Assembly (NCBI RefSeq): GCF_008806345.1
Contig: NZ_VZZJ01000003.1
Location: 310,001 to 374,000, forward strand
Reading direction: 5' to 3'
DNA length: 64,000 nt
From: Methylobacterium planeticum
Lineage (GTDB): Bacteria; Pseudomonadota; Alphaproteobacteria; Rhizobiales; Beijerinckiaceae
Shown one piece after another: positions 48,830 through 58,369 of this stretch. The notes below the pieces were generated by a model. The model worked only from the letters and a program-made list of their open reading frames with translations. It ran no database searches and was not told where the DNA came from. Position 1 is the stretch's first letter; every line of letters starts with the position of its first letter. The translations under genes and the position numbers were made by a program.

Positions 48830-50020
48830 TCAGCGGTCCACTTCGCCGAACACGATGTCGAGCGTGCCGAGCACGCAGGACACGTCGGCCAGCATGTGGC
48901 CGCGGCACATCCAGTCCATCGCCTGGAGATGGGCGAAGCCCGGCGCGCGGATCTTGCAGCGATACGGCTTGTTGGTGCCGTCGGAGACGAGATAGACGCC
49001 GAACTCGCCCTTCGGCGCCTCGACGGCCGCGTAGATCTCGCCGGCCGGCACGTGGAAGCCTTCGGTGTAGAGCTTGAAGTGGTGGATGAGCGCCTCCATC
49101 GAGCGCTTCATCTCCCGGCGCGGGGGCGGCGCGACCTTGCCGTCGAGGGTCGCGATCGGGCCCTGGCCCGCGGGCTCGCGGAGCTTGGCGATGCATTGCT
49201 TCATGATGCGCACGCTCTGGCGCATCTCCTCCATGCGGATCACCTGGCGATCGTAGGTGTCGCCGTTCTTCCCCACCGGGATGTCGAACTCCATCTCGTC
49301 GTAAGCCTCGTAGGGCTGCGACTTGCGCAGGTCCCACGGGATGCCGGAGCCGCGCACCATCACGCCCGAGAAGCCCCAGGCCATGGCCTCGTCCACCGTG
49401 ACGATGCCGATGTCGACGTTGCGCTGCTTGAAGATGCGGTTGGCCATGACGAGGTCGTCGAGGTCGTCCACCACCTGCGGGAAGCTCTCGCAGAACGCCT
49501 CGATGTCGTCGATCAGCGCCGGGGGCAGGTCCTGGTGGACGCCGCCCGGCCGGAAGTAGTTGGCGTGGAGCCGCGCGCCGCTCGCGCGCTCGTAGAAGAT
49601 CATCAACTTCTCGCGCTCCTCGAAGCCCCACAGGGGCGGCGTCAGCGCGCCGACGTCCATCGCCTGCGTGGTGACGTTGAGGAGGTGGGACAGGAGCCGC
49701 CCGATCTCGCAGAACAGGGTGCGGATGAGCTGGGCGCGACGCGGCACCGACAGCCCCAGCATCTTCTCGATGGCGAGGCAGAAGGCATGCTCCTGGTTCA
49801 TCGGCGCGACGTAGTCGAGCCGGTCGAAATAGGGCGTCGCCTGGAGGTAGGTCTTGTACTCGATCAGCTTCTCGGTGCCCCGGTGCAGGAGCCCGATATG
49901 CGGGTCGACGCGCTCGACGATCTCGCCGTCGAGCTCCAGCACGAGGCGCAGCACGCCGTGCGCGGCCGGGTGCTGGGGCCCGAAATTGATCGCGAAGTTG
50001 CGGATGTTGTGCTCGGTCAC
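48830..50020 (-). CDS. nuoD: NADH-quinone oxidoreductase subunit D
   Basis: 396 aa, hydrogenase-large-subunit-like protein lining the quinone site. It starts GTG at 50020 ([20 protein letters not shown]) with GGAGG six bases upstream; an upstream in-frame ATG at 50086 lies inside nuoC and is rejected. Conserved segments are [38 protein letters not shown] and the C-terminal [13 protein letters not shown]. Normal length. Confidence 0.95.
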   Translation of the reverse strand: MTEHNIRNFAINFGPQHPAAHGVLRLVLELDGEIVERVDPHIGLLHRGTEKLIEYKTYLQATPYFDRLDYVAPMNQEHAFCLAIEKMLGLSVPRRAQLIRTLFCEIGRLLSHLLNVTTQAMDVGALTPPLWGFEEREKLMIFYERASGARLHANYFRPGGVHQDLPPALIDDIEAFCESFPQVVDDLDDLVMANRIFKQRNVDIGIVTVDEAMAWGFSGVMVRGSGIPWDLRKSQPYEAYDEMEFDIPVGKNGDTYDRQVIRMEEMRQSVRIMKQCIAKLREPAGQGPIATLDGKVAPPPRREMKRSMEALIHHFKLYTEGFHVPAGEIYAAVEAPKGEFGVYLVSDGTNKPYRCKIRAPGFAHLQAMDWMCRGHMLADVSCVLGTLDIVFGEVDR

Positions 50021-50034
50021 GGGAAGCCTCCGCC

Positions 50035-50682
50035 TCAGACCGTCTTCTTCTCGTCGCCCGGGAGCACGTACTCGGTGCCCTCCCACGGTGACAGGAAGTC
50101 GAAGTTCCGGAATTCCTGGGTCAGCTTCACGGGCTCGTAGACCACCCGCGCCTCGTCCTGGTCGTAGCGGACCTCGACGAAGCCGGTGAGCGGAAAGTCC
50201 TTGCGGAGCGGGTGCCCCTCGAAGCCGTAATCGGTGAGAAGGCGTCGCAGGTCGGGATGGCCCGAGAACAGGATGCCGTAGAGGTCGTAGGTCTCGCGCT
50301 CGTACCAGTTGGCCGCCGGGAAGACCTCGATCACGGAGGGGACCGGCGTCGTCTCGTCCGTCTGGACCTTCACGCGGATGCGCTGGTTATGGCGCAGCGA
50401 GAGCAGGTGGTAGACGACGTCGAAGCGCTTCTCGCGGTTCGGGTAATCCGCGCCGCAGATGTCGATGAAGCAGCGGAAGGCGCAGGCCGGGTCGTCGCGC
50501 AGGTAGGTCAGCGCGTAGACGATGTCCGAGCCCTGGACGATCAGGGTGAGCTCGCCGAAGGTCAGGCTGCGCTCGATCACGGCCGGGCCGAGGGCGCCCG
50601 CGATCGTGTCGCCGAGCGCCTGGAGCGCGCCCTCGCCGCCTTCCGGCTGGGTGTGGGCGAGGATCGTGATGCCGTTGCTCAT
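50035..50682 (-). CDS. nuoC: NADH-quinone oxidoreductase subunit C
   Basis: 215 aa. The 30-kDa subunit signature is [20 protein letters not shown] followed by [19 protein letters not shown]. It sits in the peripheral arm next to NuoD. The proteins are separate here, unlike the NuoCD fusion of E. coli. It is 9 bases after nuoB. Confidence 0.96.
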   Translation of the reverse strand: MSNGITILAHTQPEGGEGALQALGDTIAGALGPAVIERSLTFGELTLIVQGSDIVYALTYLRDDPACAFRCFIDICGADYPNREKRFDVVYHLLSLRHNQRIRVKVQTDETTPVPSVIEVFPAANWYERETYDLYGILFSGHPDLRRLLTDYGFEGHPLRKDFPLTGFVEVRYDQDEARVVYEPVKLTQEFRNFDFLSPWEGTEYVLPGDEKKTV

Positions 50683-50691
50683 CGGAAGGCC

Positions 50692-51279
50692 TCAGCGCTC
50701 GATCGTGCCGGTGCGGCGGATCTTCTTCTGCAGCAGCAGCACGCCGTAGAGGAGCGCCTCCGCGGTCGGCGGGCAGCCCGGCACGTAGATGTCCACCGGC
50801 ACGACCCGGTCGCAGCCGCGCACCACGGAATAGGAATAGTGGTAGTAACCGCCGCCATTGGCGCAGGAGCCCATCGAGATGACGTAGCGCGGCTCGGGCA
50901 TCTGGTCGTAGACCTTGCGAAGCGCGGGCGCCATCTTGTTGGTCAGGGTGCCGGCCACGATCATCACGTCGGACTGGCGCGGCGAGCCGCGGGGGGCGAA
51001 GCCGAAACGCTCGCAATCGTAGCGCGGCATCGACATCTGCATCATCTCGACGGCGCAGCAGGCGAGGCCGAACGTCATCCACATCAGCGAGCCGGTGCGG
51101 GCCCAGTTGATGAGGTCGTCCGTCGAGGTCACCAGGAAGCCGCGATCGGCCAGCTCGCTGTTGATCGACAGGAAGGTCGGGTCGTTCTCGCCGATCGGCC
51201 GACCCGTCGACGGGTCGATGATCCCCTTCGGCTGGGGAGCGATCGTGGGAGCGCGGGAGAGATCGGTGGTGAGGGCCAT
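50692..51279 (-). CDS. nuoB: NADH-quinone oxidoreductase subunit B
   Basis: 195 aa subunit that holds the last cluster N2. The tandem-Cys motif is in [20 protein letters not shown], with later ligands in [20 protein letters not shown] and [15 protein letters not shown]. The first 30 residues are variable. It passes electrons to quinone at the NuoD interface. Confidence 0.96.
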   Translation of the reverse strand: MALTTDLSRAPTIAPQPKGIIDPSTGRPIGENDPTFLSINSELADRGFLVTSTDDLINWARTGSLMWMTFGLACCAVEMMQMSMPRYDCERFGFAPRGSPRQSDVMIVAGTLTNKMAPALRKVYDQMPEPRYVISMGSCANGGGYYHYSYSVVRGCDRVVPVDIYVPGCPPTAEALLYGVLLLQKKIRRTGTIER

Positions 51280-51324
51280 GAATGCCTCAGGTCAGCTCGG
51301 GTGCGTGTCGGCGGCGGTCTCGGC

Positions 51325-51690
51325 CTAGTCCCACTCGAGGGCGCCCTTGCGCCACTCGTAGACGAAGCCGACGGTCAGAACGCCGAGGAAGACCATCATC
51401 GACCAGAAGCCATACCAGCCGAGCTCCCCGAAGGTGATCGCCCAGGGGAACAGGAAGGCCACTTCGAGATCGAAGATGATGAACAGGATGGCCACGAGAT
51501 AGAAGCGCACATCGAACTTCATGCGCGCGTCGTCGAAGGCGTTGAAGCCGCACTCGTAGGCCGAGAGCTTCTCGGGATCCGGACTGTTGTAGGCCACCAG
51601 GAAGGGCGCCACCAGCAGCGCCACCGCGATGAACAGCGACACCCCGATGAAGACGATGAGAGGCAGGTAATCCGCCAACAGGCCGGTCAT
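51325..51690 (-). CDS. nuoA: NADH-quinone oxidoreductase subunit A
   Basis: 121 aa with three helices. Signature segments are [20 protein letters not shown] (the Cys loop at the quinone site) and [20 protein letters not shown]. It is the first gene of the operon; the promoter should lie in 51691-51959. Confidence 0.96.
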   Translation of the reverse strand: MTGLLADYLPLIVFIGVSLFIAVALLVAPFLVAYNSPDPEKLSAYECGFNAFDDARMKFDVRFYLVAILFIIFDLEVAFLFPWAITFGELGWYGFWSMMVFLGVLTVGFVYEWRKGALEWD

Positions 51691-51959
51691 GCGACACCTC
51701 TCGCGTTCGAGTGAGACCGCGGCGCCCTCGATCGGCTCGGCGGCATGTGGAATTGCTCCAATGCCAGAGTGCGCACGGCGCGAGGCTTAGACGAGCGGTT
51801 CCGGTGAAACAAGTGCGTTGCGCGTCGCACAAACCGCCCTCGGTGAGAGAGATGGGCCCGTGTCAGTCCGCAACCAACACGTCAGATGCGCGCAGGACGC
51901 CCCGCCGCAGGGGGCAAACGCCCTGAAAACGGGCCCTTCCGGATTGGCGCGGAGGCAGC
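51691..51959. other. Region upstream of nuoA
   Basis: Part of the 330-base gap between nuoA and tRNA-Asp. On the minus strand TTGTTT (near 51810) is followed after 17 bp by TAAGCC, a weak promoter candidate for the nuo operon. No Fnr/FixK or LexA box, and no coding frame with a ribosome site, was seen. Confidence 0.35.
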
Positions 51960-51988
51960 TTGACAGCCCCGAACCACCCCCCTAAACC
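51960..51988 (+). promoter_or_regulatory. Promoter of tRNA-Asp
   Basis: Perfect TTGACA at 51960-51965, a 17-bp spacer, then TAAACC at 51983-51988 as a weak -10. Transcription would begin near 51995, leaving a leader of about 25 nt before the tRNA. Confidence 0.6.
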
Positions 51989-52020
51989 CCGGCCCGTCGC
52001 CGCTTGAGGCGGCACGCCAC

Positions 52021-52097
52021 GCGGGCGTAGCTCAGTTGGTTAGAGTGCCGGCCTGTCACGCCGGAGGTCGCGGGTTCGAGCCCCGTCGCCCGCGCCA
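52021..52097 (+). tRNA. tRNA-Asp(GTC)
   Basis: 77-nt cloverleaf. The acceptor GCGGGCG (52021-52027) pairs with CGCCCGC (52087-52093). Anticodon loop CTGTCAC is at 52053-52059 with anticodon GTC at 52055-52057; the T arm contains GGTTCGAGCC. Discriminator G and encoded CCA (52095-52097) complete it. GTC reads Asp codons. Confidence 0.97.
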
Positions 52098-52178
52098 CGT
52101 ATCCGGCAATCCCGACATCGCCGGCCGACCTGCGCACCCGCTTCCGGCTGCACCGTTTCGCGCGCGTTCCGCCAGGCC

Positions 52179-52232
52179 CACGTGGCAGGCGCACGTGGCC
52201 AGGCGCATGTGGCCAGGCGCACGTGCGCCTGG
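52179..52232. repeat. 14-bp tandem repeat ending in a perfect palindrome
   Basis: Units built on CACGTGGCCAGGCG at 52179-52191 (one base short), 52192-52205 and 52206-52219 (one change), and a partial unit at 52220. The last units merge into a perfect 20-bp palindrome at 52213-52232 centred on CACGTG. It lies between tRNA-Asp and the 3' end of livF, where it could fold at the end of either transcript. Confidence 0.85.
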
Positions 52233-52305
52233 CACGGGCGGCGGCTCAGGGGGCCGCCGCCACGCGTCCCGGAGCGTTCAACCGCTGCGTCTCGGCCGAC
52301 GCCGG

Positions 52306-53028
52306 TCAGTGGCTGCCGCCGAGATAGGCCGCGCGCACGGCGGGGTCGTTGCGCAGCTGCGCCGCCGGGCCCTGGAAGCGGATGTGGCCGTTCTCCAGCA
52401 CGTAGGCGTGGTCGGCGACGCCGAGCGCCGCCATGGCGAACTGCTCGACGAGGAGCATGGTCACCTGCTCGTCCTTCAGCCGTCGGATGATGCGGAACAC
52501 CTCCTCGACGAGCTTCGGGGCGAGCCCCATCGAGGGCTCGTCGAGGAGCAGGATCTCCGGGCGCAGCATCAGGGCCCGGCCCATGGCGAGCATCTGCTGC
52601 TCGCCCCCCGACAGGGTGCCGGCGAGTTGTTCCCGCCGCTCCTTGAGCCGCGGGAACAGCTCGAAGGCGCGGTCGCGGTCGGCCGCGACGTCGCCCTTCG
52701 GGCGCGAGCCGGTCAGGCGCGGAAAGGCCCCGAGGGTGAGGTTGTCCTCGACGCTCAGCGTCGCGAAGACGCGGCGGCCCTCGGGCGAGTGGGCGAGACC
52801 GGAGCGGGCCACGTCGTGGCTGTCGAGGCCGCCGACCTCGCGGCCGTTCAGGCGGATCGACCCGGCCCGCGGGCGGATCATGCCCGAGAGCGCCCGCATC
52901 GTCGTGGTCTTGCCCGCCCCGTTCGAGCCGATCAGGGTGACGACCTGCCCCTTCCGGACCTCGAAGGAGAGCCCGTGCAGGACCTCGATCTGGCCGTAGC
53001 CGGCCGAGAGGTTCGACACCTCAAGCAT
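52306..53028 (-). CDS. livF: Branched-chain amino acid-type ABC transporter ATPase
   Basis: 240 aa. The start MLEVSNLSAGYGQIEVLHGL at 53028 is the family opening and overlaps the upstream fused gene by 8 bases; a longer frame adds seven odd residues. Walker A is GSNGAGKTT, the signature LSGGEQQMLAMGRALMLRPE and Walker B ILLLDEPSMGLAP. The combination is typical of LivF. It powers uptake with the fused LivM-LivG protein and LivH. It is the last gene of the liv operon. Confidence 0.93.
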   Translation of the reverse strand: MLEVSNLSAGYGQIEVLHGLSFEVRKGQVVTLIGSNGAGKTTTMRALSGMIRPRAGSIRLNGREVGGLDSHDVARSGLAHSPEGRRVFATLSVEDNLTLGAFPRLTGSRPKGDVAADRDRAFELFPRLKERREQLAGTLSGGEQQMLAMGRALMLRPEILLLDEPSMGLAPKLVEEVFRIIRRLKDEQVTMLLVEQFAMAALGVADHAYVLENGHIRFQGPAAQLRNDPAVRAAYLGGSH

Positions 53029-55066
53029 GGACGGGCTCCTGATCCGCAACCGGGCTGCCGAGATAGGCCTCGATCACCTTCGGGTTCTCCTGGATCTCGC
53101 GGGCGCCGCCCTCCGCGATCTTGTGGCCGAAATCGAGCACGCTGACGCGGTCGCACAGGCCCATCACGACGTCCATGTGGTGCTCGATCAGGATCACGGT
53201 GATGCCCGCGTCCCGGATCTTGCGGATGATCGCCGTGAGGTCGGCGATGTCGGGGGCGGTCAGGCCGGCGGCCGGCTCGTCGAGGAGGAGGAGGACGGGA
53301 TCGAGGGCGAGCGCTCGGCCGATCTCGAGCAGGCGCTGCTTGCCGTAGGGAAGATTGCGGGCCTCGACCTGCGCGAGGCCGCCGAGCCCCACGAATTCGA
53401 GGATCGCCATGGCGCGCTCCCGCGCCTCCCGCTCCTCGCGCCGCCGGCGCGGCGTGCTCAGGATCGCGTCGACGATGGTGCCCCGGAAGGCGTGGTGCAG
53501 GCCGACGAGGACATTCTCCAGCGCCGTCATCTCCCGGAAGAGCTGGACGTTCTGGAAGGTGCGGGCGACGCCCGAGAGGGCGATCTCCGAGGGCGTGCGC
53601 CCGTCGAGGCGCTGCGTGCCCCCGGCGGTCGCCAGGATCACGGCGCCGTCGGTCGGTTTGTAGATGCCAGTCAGCACGTTCATCATCGTGCTCTTGCCCG
53701 ACCCGTTCGGTCCGATGAGCCCGTGGATCGTGCCCGGCCGGACCGCGAGGTCGACGCCGGCGAGCGCCTTGAGGCCGCCGAACTGCATCAGCGCGGACTC
53801 GACCCTGAGCAGCGGATCCGCCCCGGCCCCGCCGCGCTGCGCGATGAGCGCGGAGCCCTCCGCCGTCAGGGTCCGCCCCTCCGCCGTGTGGGCCGGGCGC
53901 AGGGCCGGGATCTTCTCCCGCAGGAACCCGACGATGCCGTCCGGCAGGTAATAGACCACGAACAGGATCATCAGGCCGAACACGGTCAGGCGGAAATCCG
54001 TCACCGATTGCAGGGCGAGGGTGGCGGGGAAGAACAGCACGCAGAGCACGACGGGCACGAGGATCGCGTAGCGGTTCTCCCGCCGGCGCAGGAAGGCCAG
54101 CGCCGCGACCGCGAGGGCCGCGAGGGCGATCATGGCCGCCATGATGCGCACGAGGTCGATGTCGGCCAGGATGTTGGGCATCATCACGACGATGGCCGAG
54201 CCGATGAGCGGGCCCGCCCGCGACTTGCGTCCGCCCATGGTCACGGCGAGCAGGAACAGCACCGTCAGCTCGAACCCGTAGGAGTTCGGCGCGACGTAGC
54301 GCTCCGACCAGGCGAACAGCGCCCCCGCGAGGCCGGCGAGGGCCGCCGAGATCACGAAGGCGTAGACCTTGTAGCGGTAGACGCTGACGCCCATGCAGTC
54401 GCAGGCGATGGGCGAGTCGCGCAGGGCCTCGAAGGCGCGGCCGAAGGGCGAGCGCACCACCCGGTTCACCACCAGGATCGTCAGCAGCAGCGCGGCGCAG
54501 ACGAGATAGTAGAATTCGAGCTTGCGCCCGGCCGCCCCCCACGGCGCCTGGATCCCGAGGAGCGAGAAGTCGAGGACGCGGGCCGGCGGCAGGGTGATGC
54601 CGAGCGGGCCGTTGGTGAGGGGCGTCAGCTCGTTGATGAAGATCTGCACGATGGTGCCGAAGGCGAGCGTCACCATGGCGAGATACGGGCCGGTGACCCT
54701 GAGGGCCGGCACCGCGAGCAGCAGGCCGAAGGCGGAGGTGACGCCGATCCCGGCCAGCAGCCCCCACCAGATCCCGAGCTTGAAGTGCAGGAACAGCACG
54801 GCGGCGGCGTAGGCGCCGACGCCGAACAGCCCCGCATGGCCGAGGCTGACCTGCCCCGTGTAGCCGACCACGATGTCGAGCCCGAGGATCAGGATCGCGT
54901 AGATGGCGATCACCACCAGAAGGTGGATGTAGTAGGAGCTCGTCACCACGTGCGGGAAGGCGGCGAGGAACACGACGAGCAGGACGCCGCCGAGGAGGCC
55001 GGCATGGCGGCCGAGGCTCGGAGCTGCCGCGGGCGCCGCGGCGGGGGCGAGGGTGGACTGCGCCAT
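53021..55066 (-). CDS. livM-livG: Fused LivM permease and LivG ATPase
   Basis: 681 aa. Residues 1-400 form a LivM permease: LGLDIVVGYTGQVSLGHAGL, then GPYLAMVTLAFGTIVQIFIN, with about ten helices. A linker near 395-425 leads to a complete LivG ATPase (from about 427): Walker A GPNGSGKST, LPYGKQRLLEIGRALALDP as the signature region, Walker B LLLLDEPAAGL, and the LivG-type end EAYLGSP. The usual separate livM and livG genes are thus one reading frame without a stop. It starts at ATG 55066. The fusion fixes permease and ATPase stoichiometry and occurs in some alphaproteobacterial Liv systems. Confidence 0.93.
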   Translation of the reverse strand: MAQSTLAPAAAPAAAPSLGRHAGLLGGVLLVVFLAAFPHVVTSSYYIHLLVVIAIYAILILGLDIVVGYTGQVSLGHAGLFGVGAYAAAVLFLHFKLGIWWGLLAGIGVTSAFGLLLAVPALRVTGPYLAMVTLAFGTIVQIFINELTPLTNGPLGITLPPARVLDFSLLGIQAPWGAAGRKLEFYYLVCAALLLTILVVNRVVRSPFGRAFEALRDSPIACDCMGVSVYRYKVYAFVISAALAGLAGALFAWSERYVAPNSYGFELTVLFLLAVTMGGRKSRAGPLIGSAIVVMMPNILADIDLVRIMAAMIALAALAVAALAFLRRRENRYAILVPVVLCVLFFPATLALQSVTDFRLTVFGLMILFVVYYLPDGIVGFLREKIPALRPAHTAEGRTLTAEGSALIAQRGGAGADPLLRVESALMQFGGLKALAGVDLAVRPGTIHGLIGPNGSGKSTMMNVLTGIYKPTDGAVILATAGGTQRLDGRTPSEIALSGVARTFQNVQLFREMTALENVLVGLHHAFRGTIVDAILSTPRRRREEREARERAMAILEFVGLGGLAQVEARNLPYGKQRLLEIGRALALDPVLLLLDEPAAGLTAPDIADLTAIIRKIRDAGITVILIEHHMDVVMGLCDRVSVLDFGHKIAEGGAREIQENPKVIEAYLGSPVADQEPVHA

Positions 55067-55141
55067 GGCGTCAAGCTCTCGTCGGACTGGTCGGGGACGG
55101 CATCGGGCGGCCGGGACGGCGGGGGACGCGGGCTGTCACGC

Positions 55142-56014
55142 TCAGACCTTCTTGATCACGGCTTTGCCGAACAGCCCGACTGGGCGGATCGAGAGCACGA
55201 CGAGGAGCAGGATGAGGCCGGGCACGTCCTTGTAGCCCGTCGAGATGTAGAAGCCCGTCAGGGTCTCGGCGACGCCGAGGATCAGGCCGCCCACGATCAC
55301 GCCGAGGCCGGATTCGAGGCCGCCGATGATCGCCACCGCGAAGGCCTTGAGCGCCAGCACCGCGCCCATGGTGGCGCCCGTGAGGGTCACGGGGGCGACG
55401 AGGACGCCCGCGAAGGCCGCCGTCATGGCGCTGATCGAGTAGGACAGGGTGATGACCCGCTGGGTGTTGATGCCCATCAGGCCGGCGGCGTCGATGTCGT
55501 TCGAGGTCGCCACCACGGCCTTCCCCCAGATCGACTTGCGGTTGAAGATCTCGACCGCGAGCATCATCAGGAGGGCGCCGCCGACGATCAGCAGCTCCAT
55601 CGGCAGGATCCGAACGCCGGCGACGTCGATGGCGGTCTCGGGGAGCGGCGAGGGGAATTTGAGGTCGTCGCGGCCCCAGACGTTCTCGGCGACGTTCTTG
55701 AAGATGATGCCCAGCGCGATGGTGGCCATGATCCACCCGTACTCGGACTTGATCTTCACGGCCGGGCGCACCCCGAGGCGCTCCACCACGGCGCCGAGGG
55801 CGAAGCCGAAGACCAGCACCAGCGGGATCATCAGCCAGTAGCCGGTGAAGGGGGCGAGCGTCAGCCCGAACAGGGCGCCAAGGGCGAGCGCCTCGCCCTG
55901 CCCGAAATTCAGGGTCTTCGAGGTGGCGAAGGTCAGCTGATAGCCGAAGGCGATCGCGGCATAGATCATGCCGACCGCGACGCCGGACGCGATGAGCTGC
56001 AGGAAGATGGCCAT
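55142..56014 (-). CDS. livH: Branched-chain amino acid-type ABC transporter permease
   Basis: 290 aa with about eight helices. MAIFLQLIASGVAVGMIYAA and FAVAIIGGLESGLGVIVGGL are LivH signatures, as is GQGEALALGALFGLTLAPF with its conserved Gly-Glu. It forms the heteromeric channel with the LivM half of the neighbouring fusion. It lies 75 bases upstream of that gene. Confidence 0.94.
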   Translation of the reverse strand: MAIFLQLIASGVAVGMIYAAIAFGYQLTFATSKTLNFGQGEALALGALFGLTLAPFTGYWLMIPLVLVFGFALGAVVERLGVRPAVKIKSEYGWIMATIALGIIFKNVAENVWGRDDLKFPSPLPETAIDVAGVRILPMELLIVGGALLMMLAVEIFNRKSIWGKAVVATSNDIDAAGLMGINTQRVITLSYSISAMTAAFAGVLVAPVTLTGATMGAVLALKAFAVAIIGGLESGLGVIVGGLILGVAETLTGFYISTGYKDVPGLILLLVVLSIRPVGLFGKAVIKKV

Positions 56015-56122
56015 GGGGCGCCGTGTGGTGGGAGCGGGAAATCGGGGTCAGCGCCGCCGGGGGCGTCCCCGGAGGTTTGAGGCCGTCGGGTCCGGCGGGC
56101 GTTCCGGCACGGGGCCGGAGGT

Positions 56123-56157
56123 GGATCCGGGATCCCGTGCGTCGGGGTCCCGGATCC
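56123..56157. repeat. Intercistronic hairpin between livJ and livH
   Basis: Arms GGATCCGGGA (56123-56132) and TCCCGGATCC (56148-56157) pair over 10 bp, then CCC/GGG after one bulged T, with an 8-base loop. It sits just after livJ on the minus strand. Such structures often protect the upstream message, so the binding protein is made in excess over the permeases. It resembles the hairpin after parC at 17173-17200. Confidence 0.7.
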
Positions 56158-56215
56158 GCGCCGCGGGCAGCTCTCCCGTGGCGCGGGGCCGCGGAGGAGC
56201 CGCCCGCGCGGCCGT

Positions 56216-57433
56216 TCAGTTCGAGGACTTTTCCTTCAGGCGGACGACGCCGGCATTCTGGGCGTCCTCGGGCTTGGCGTAGACGATCTTGCCGTCCTGG
56301 ACCTTCCCGAACACCACCATGTTGCGCGAGATCGCGTTGTGGTCCTTCGCCGTGAAGGGCTTCTCGTAGGTCGTGATCACGCCCTCGACGCGCTCGTTCA
56401 GGTTCTCCAGCGCGGCGCGGATCTTCGCCCCGTCGGTGGAGCCGGCCTGCTTGATCGCGGCGGCCAGGATGAAGACCGAATCATAGCCCTGCGCGCCCGC
56501 CACCGGCGTCGGGATCTTGGTGACGCCGTAGCTCTTGTAGTAGCTCTCGAGGAAGCTCTTGCGCCGAGGCAGCGTCTGATCCTCGATGAAGGTCTGGGGC
56601 ATGATCACGCCGTTCCCGTTCGGGCCGGCGATATCGATGAAGCTCTGCATCGAGGAGGGCCAGGAGGTGATCATCGGCACCTTCCAGCCGAGCTTGGCCA
56701 TGCCGTTGGCGACCTGGGCGAGCTCGGGGCCGATGCCGTAGGCCAGGATCACGTCGGCCCCGGCCTGCTGCGCCTTGAGCAGCTGGGCCGTCATGTCGAC
56801 GTCCTTGATGTTGAACTTCTCCACCGCAACGGGCTTCACGCCCTTGGTGCCGAGATACTTCTCGATGTCCTCGCGGCCGAGCTGGCCGTAATTCGTCGAG
56901 TCGGCCAGGACCGCGATCTTCTTGTGGCCCTGGGCGAGGGCCTCGTCGACCATCATGCCGGCCTGGAGCACGTCGTAGGCCGAGTTCCGGAAGACGTAGT
57001 TGCTTTCGTAATCCGGCTCCTTGAACTGGTTGGTGATGATCGTGCCGGTGGCGACGTTGTTGAAGACCGGGATCTCGGCCTCCTGGTAGAAGCGCTGCGC
57101 CGCCAGCGCCACGCCGGTGTTGATGAAGCCCAGCGTGGCGACGACCTTCTCCTTGTTGATGAGCTCCTGCGCCACCTGGGCGCCGACCTCGTTCTTGGCC
57201 TCGTCGTCGCGCTCGACCAGGAGGAGCGGCCGCCCGAGGACGCCGCCCGCCTTGTTGATCTCCGCGGCCGCGAGCCGGGCGCCGTCGCGCATCGACACGC
57301 CCATCGACGAGGACCCGCCGGTATAGGGGCCCGTGACGCCGATCTTGATGGGGTCGGCGGCCTGGGCCGGCATCAACCCGAGCGCTGTCGCGCAGACGAG
57401 CGCGCCCATGAGCGCGCGTCTCCTCGTGGTCAT
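56216..57433 (-). CDS. livJ: Branched-chain amino acid-type ABC transporter substrate-binding protein
   Basis: 405 aa. The start MTTRRRALMGALVCATALGL at 57433 has AGAGGAAACG upstream and opens a twin-basic signal peptide cleaved after AQA; the longer frame is rejected. The mature domain begins IKIGVTGPYTGGSSSMGVSM. ETGVAL-like and ATGTIITNQFKEPDYESNYV segments and the second-lobe ADVILAYGIGPELAQVANGM fit the LivJ fold. It is the first gene of the liv operon and supplies substrate to the downstream channel. The exact ligand (amino acid, amide or urea) is not defined. Confidence 0.92.
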   Translation of the reverse strand: MTTRRRALMGALVCATALGLMPAQAADPIKIGVTGPYTGGSSSMGVSMRDGARLAAAEINKAGGVLGRPLLLVERDDEAKNEVGAQVAQELINKEKVVATLGFINTGVALAAQRFYQEAEIPVFNNVATGTIITNQFKEPDYESNYVFRNSAYDVLQAGMMVDEALAQGHKKIAVLADSTNYGQLGREDIEKYLGTKGVKPVAVEKFNIKDVDMTAQLLKAQQAGADVILAYGIGPELAQVANGMAKLGWKVPMITSWPSSMQSFIDIAGPNGNGVIMPQTFIEDQTLPRRKSFLESYYKSYGVTKIPTPVAGAQGYDSVFILAAAIKQAGSTDGAKIRAALENLNERVEGVITTYEKPFTAKDHNAISRNMVVFGKVQDGKIVYAKPEDAQNAGVVRLKEKSSN

Positions 57434-57868
57434 CGTTTCCTCTCCATGATGCCGCTGGCATGCCCTTCGGGGTGGCACTTCGGTCGCGACGTCGAGTAGT
57501 CTTGCTCGAACTTATTTCCCGCCGTCAAGATCTCATCATGACGTAGGGCGATCGACGATTACACGCTGTGGACATCGCAACCCGGCATTGATGACAAAAT
57601 GAGCATTATTTCTACGTTTCGGGGGAAAGCGGCGGATTAACCGTCGAGGCGGCCCACCGGGCGCGAGCGCCGAGACCCGCGCGCCAGCCATTCCGGACCG
57701 ATCGACGCGGCCTCGCGCCGGGATGCGGTGCGGTGGCCCGACCGATGGGCGTGCCCGGACGGCCACAGGCCGGCGGCGGCCGATGGGGTCGGTGCGCCAT
57801 GCCCCGCTTTCGCCGCATCGGCCCCGGATGGGAGCCCTCCCCTCCCCCGAGAGACGCTCCCCGCGCCG
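57434..57868. other. Divergent region upstream of livJ and the CAP-domain gene
   Basis: 435 bases without a supported gene. An AT-rich part at about 57500-57620 should contain the livJ promoter; a TTGACG on the minus strand (57528-57523) lacks a convincing -10 at normal spacing. The part nearer the CAP gene is GC-rich. No terminator, repeat or RNA gene was recognised. Confidence 0.45.
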
Positions 57869-58369
57869 ATGGCCCACCGCTCCCCTCCCGCCCTCCTCCG
57901 CGCCGCCGCCGCCGGCCTCATCCTTGCCCTGGCGGGCTGCGGCGCACCCGGGATCCTGCCGGATGCGGGAGCGCCGACCCTCGACGTGATCCTCGACGAG
58001 GCGGCGGCCGCCGTGGCGATCTCCGCCTACCGGATCCAGCACGGGCTCTCGCCGGTCGTGGTCGACCCGAGCCTCGTCAAGGCGGCGGCCTACCAGGCCG
58101 CCACGAACGCGCGGGCCGGGCGCCTCTCGCACGAGATCGGCGGCAGCTTCACCTCGCGGATGGCGCAGGTCGGGCTCGGCCGCGCCTACGCGGCGGAGAA
58201 TTTGAGCGCGGGCTCCGAGACCTTCGACCAGGTGCTCGCCCGCTGGAAGGCCTCGCCCGAGCACAACCGCAACATGCTGATCCCGCAGATCCGCCGCATC
58301 GGCATCGCCCGCGTCGACGCGCCGGGCACCCGCTACAAGCGCTATTGGGCGCTGGTGCTGGGGGGCTGA
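57869..58369 (+). CDS. CAP/SCP-domain lipoprotein
   Basis: 166 aa. A signal with lipobox (LILALAGC, Cys at about residue 24) suggests an outer-membrane lipoprotein. The CAP (PR-1/SCP) fold follows: YRIQHGLSPVVVDPSLVKAA, SHEIGGSFTSRMAQ with a conserved His, ENLSAGSETFDQVLARWKAS with a conserved Glu, and HNRNMLIPQIRRIGIA with the last His. The function of bacterial CAP lipoproteins is not settled. The start at 57869 is chosen so that the lipobox is near the N-terminus; longer frames give no signal. Its 3' end overlaps the convergent RHH gene by 28 bases. Confidence 0.85.
   Translation: MAHRSPPALLRAAAAGLILALAGCGAPGILPDAGAPTLDVILDEAAAAVAISAYRIQHGLSPVVVDPSLVKAAAYQAATNARAGRLSHEIGGSFTSRMAQVGLGRAYAAENLSAGSETFDQVLARWKASPEHNRNMLIPQIRRIGIARVDAPGTRYKRYWALVLGG

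Noticed and set aside
57500-57530. livJ promoter based on TTGACG on the minus strand
   Set aside because: No acceptable -10 at 16-19 bp.
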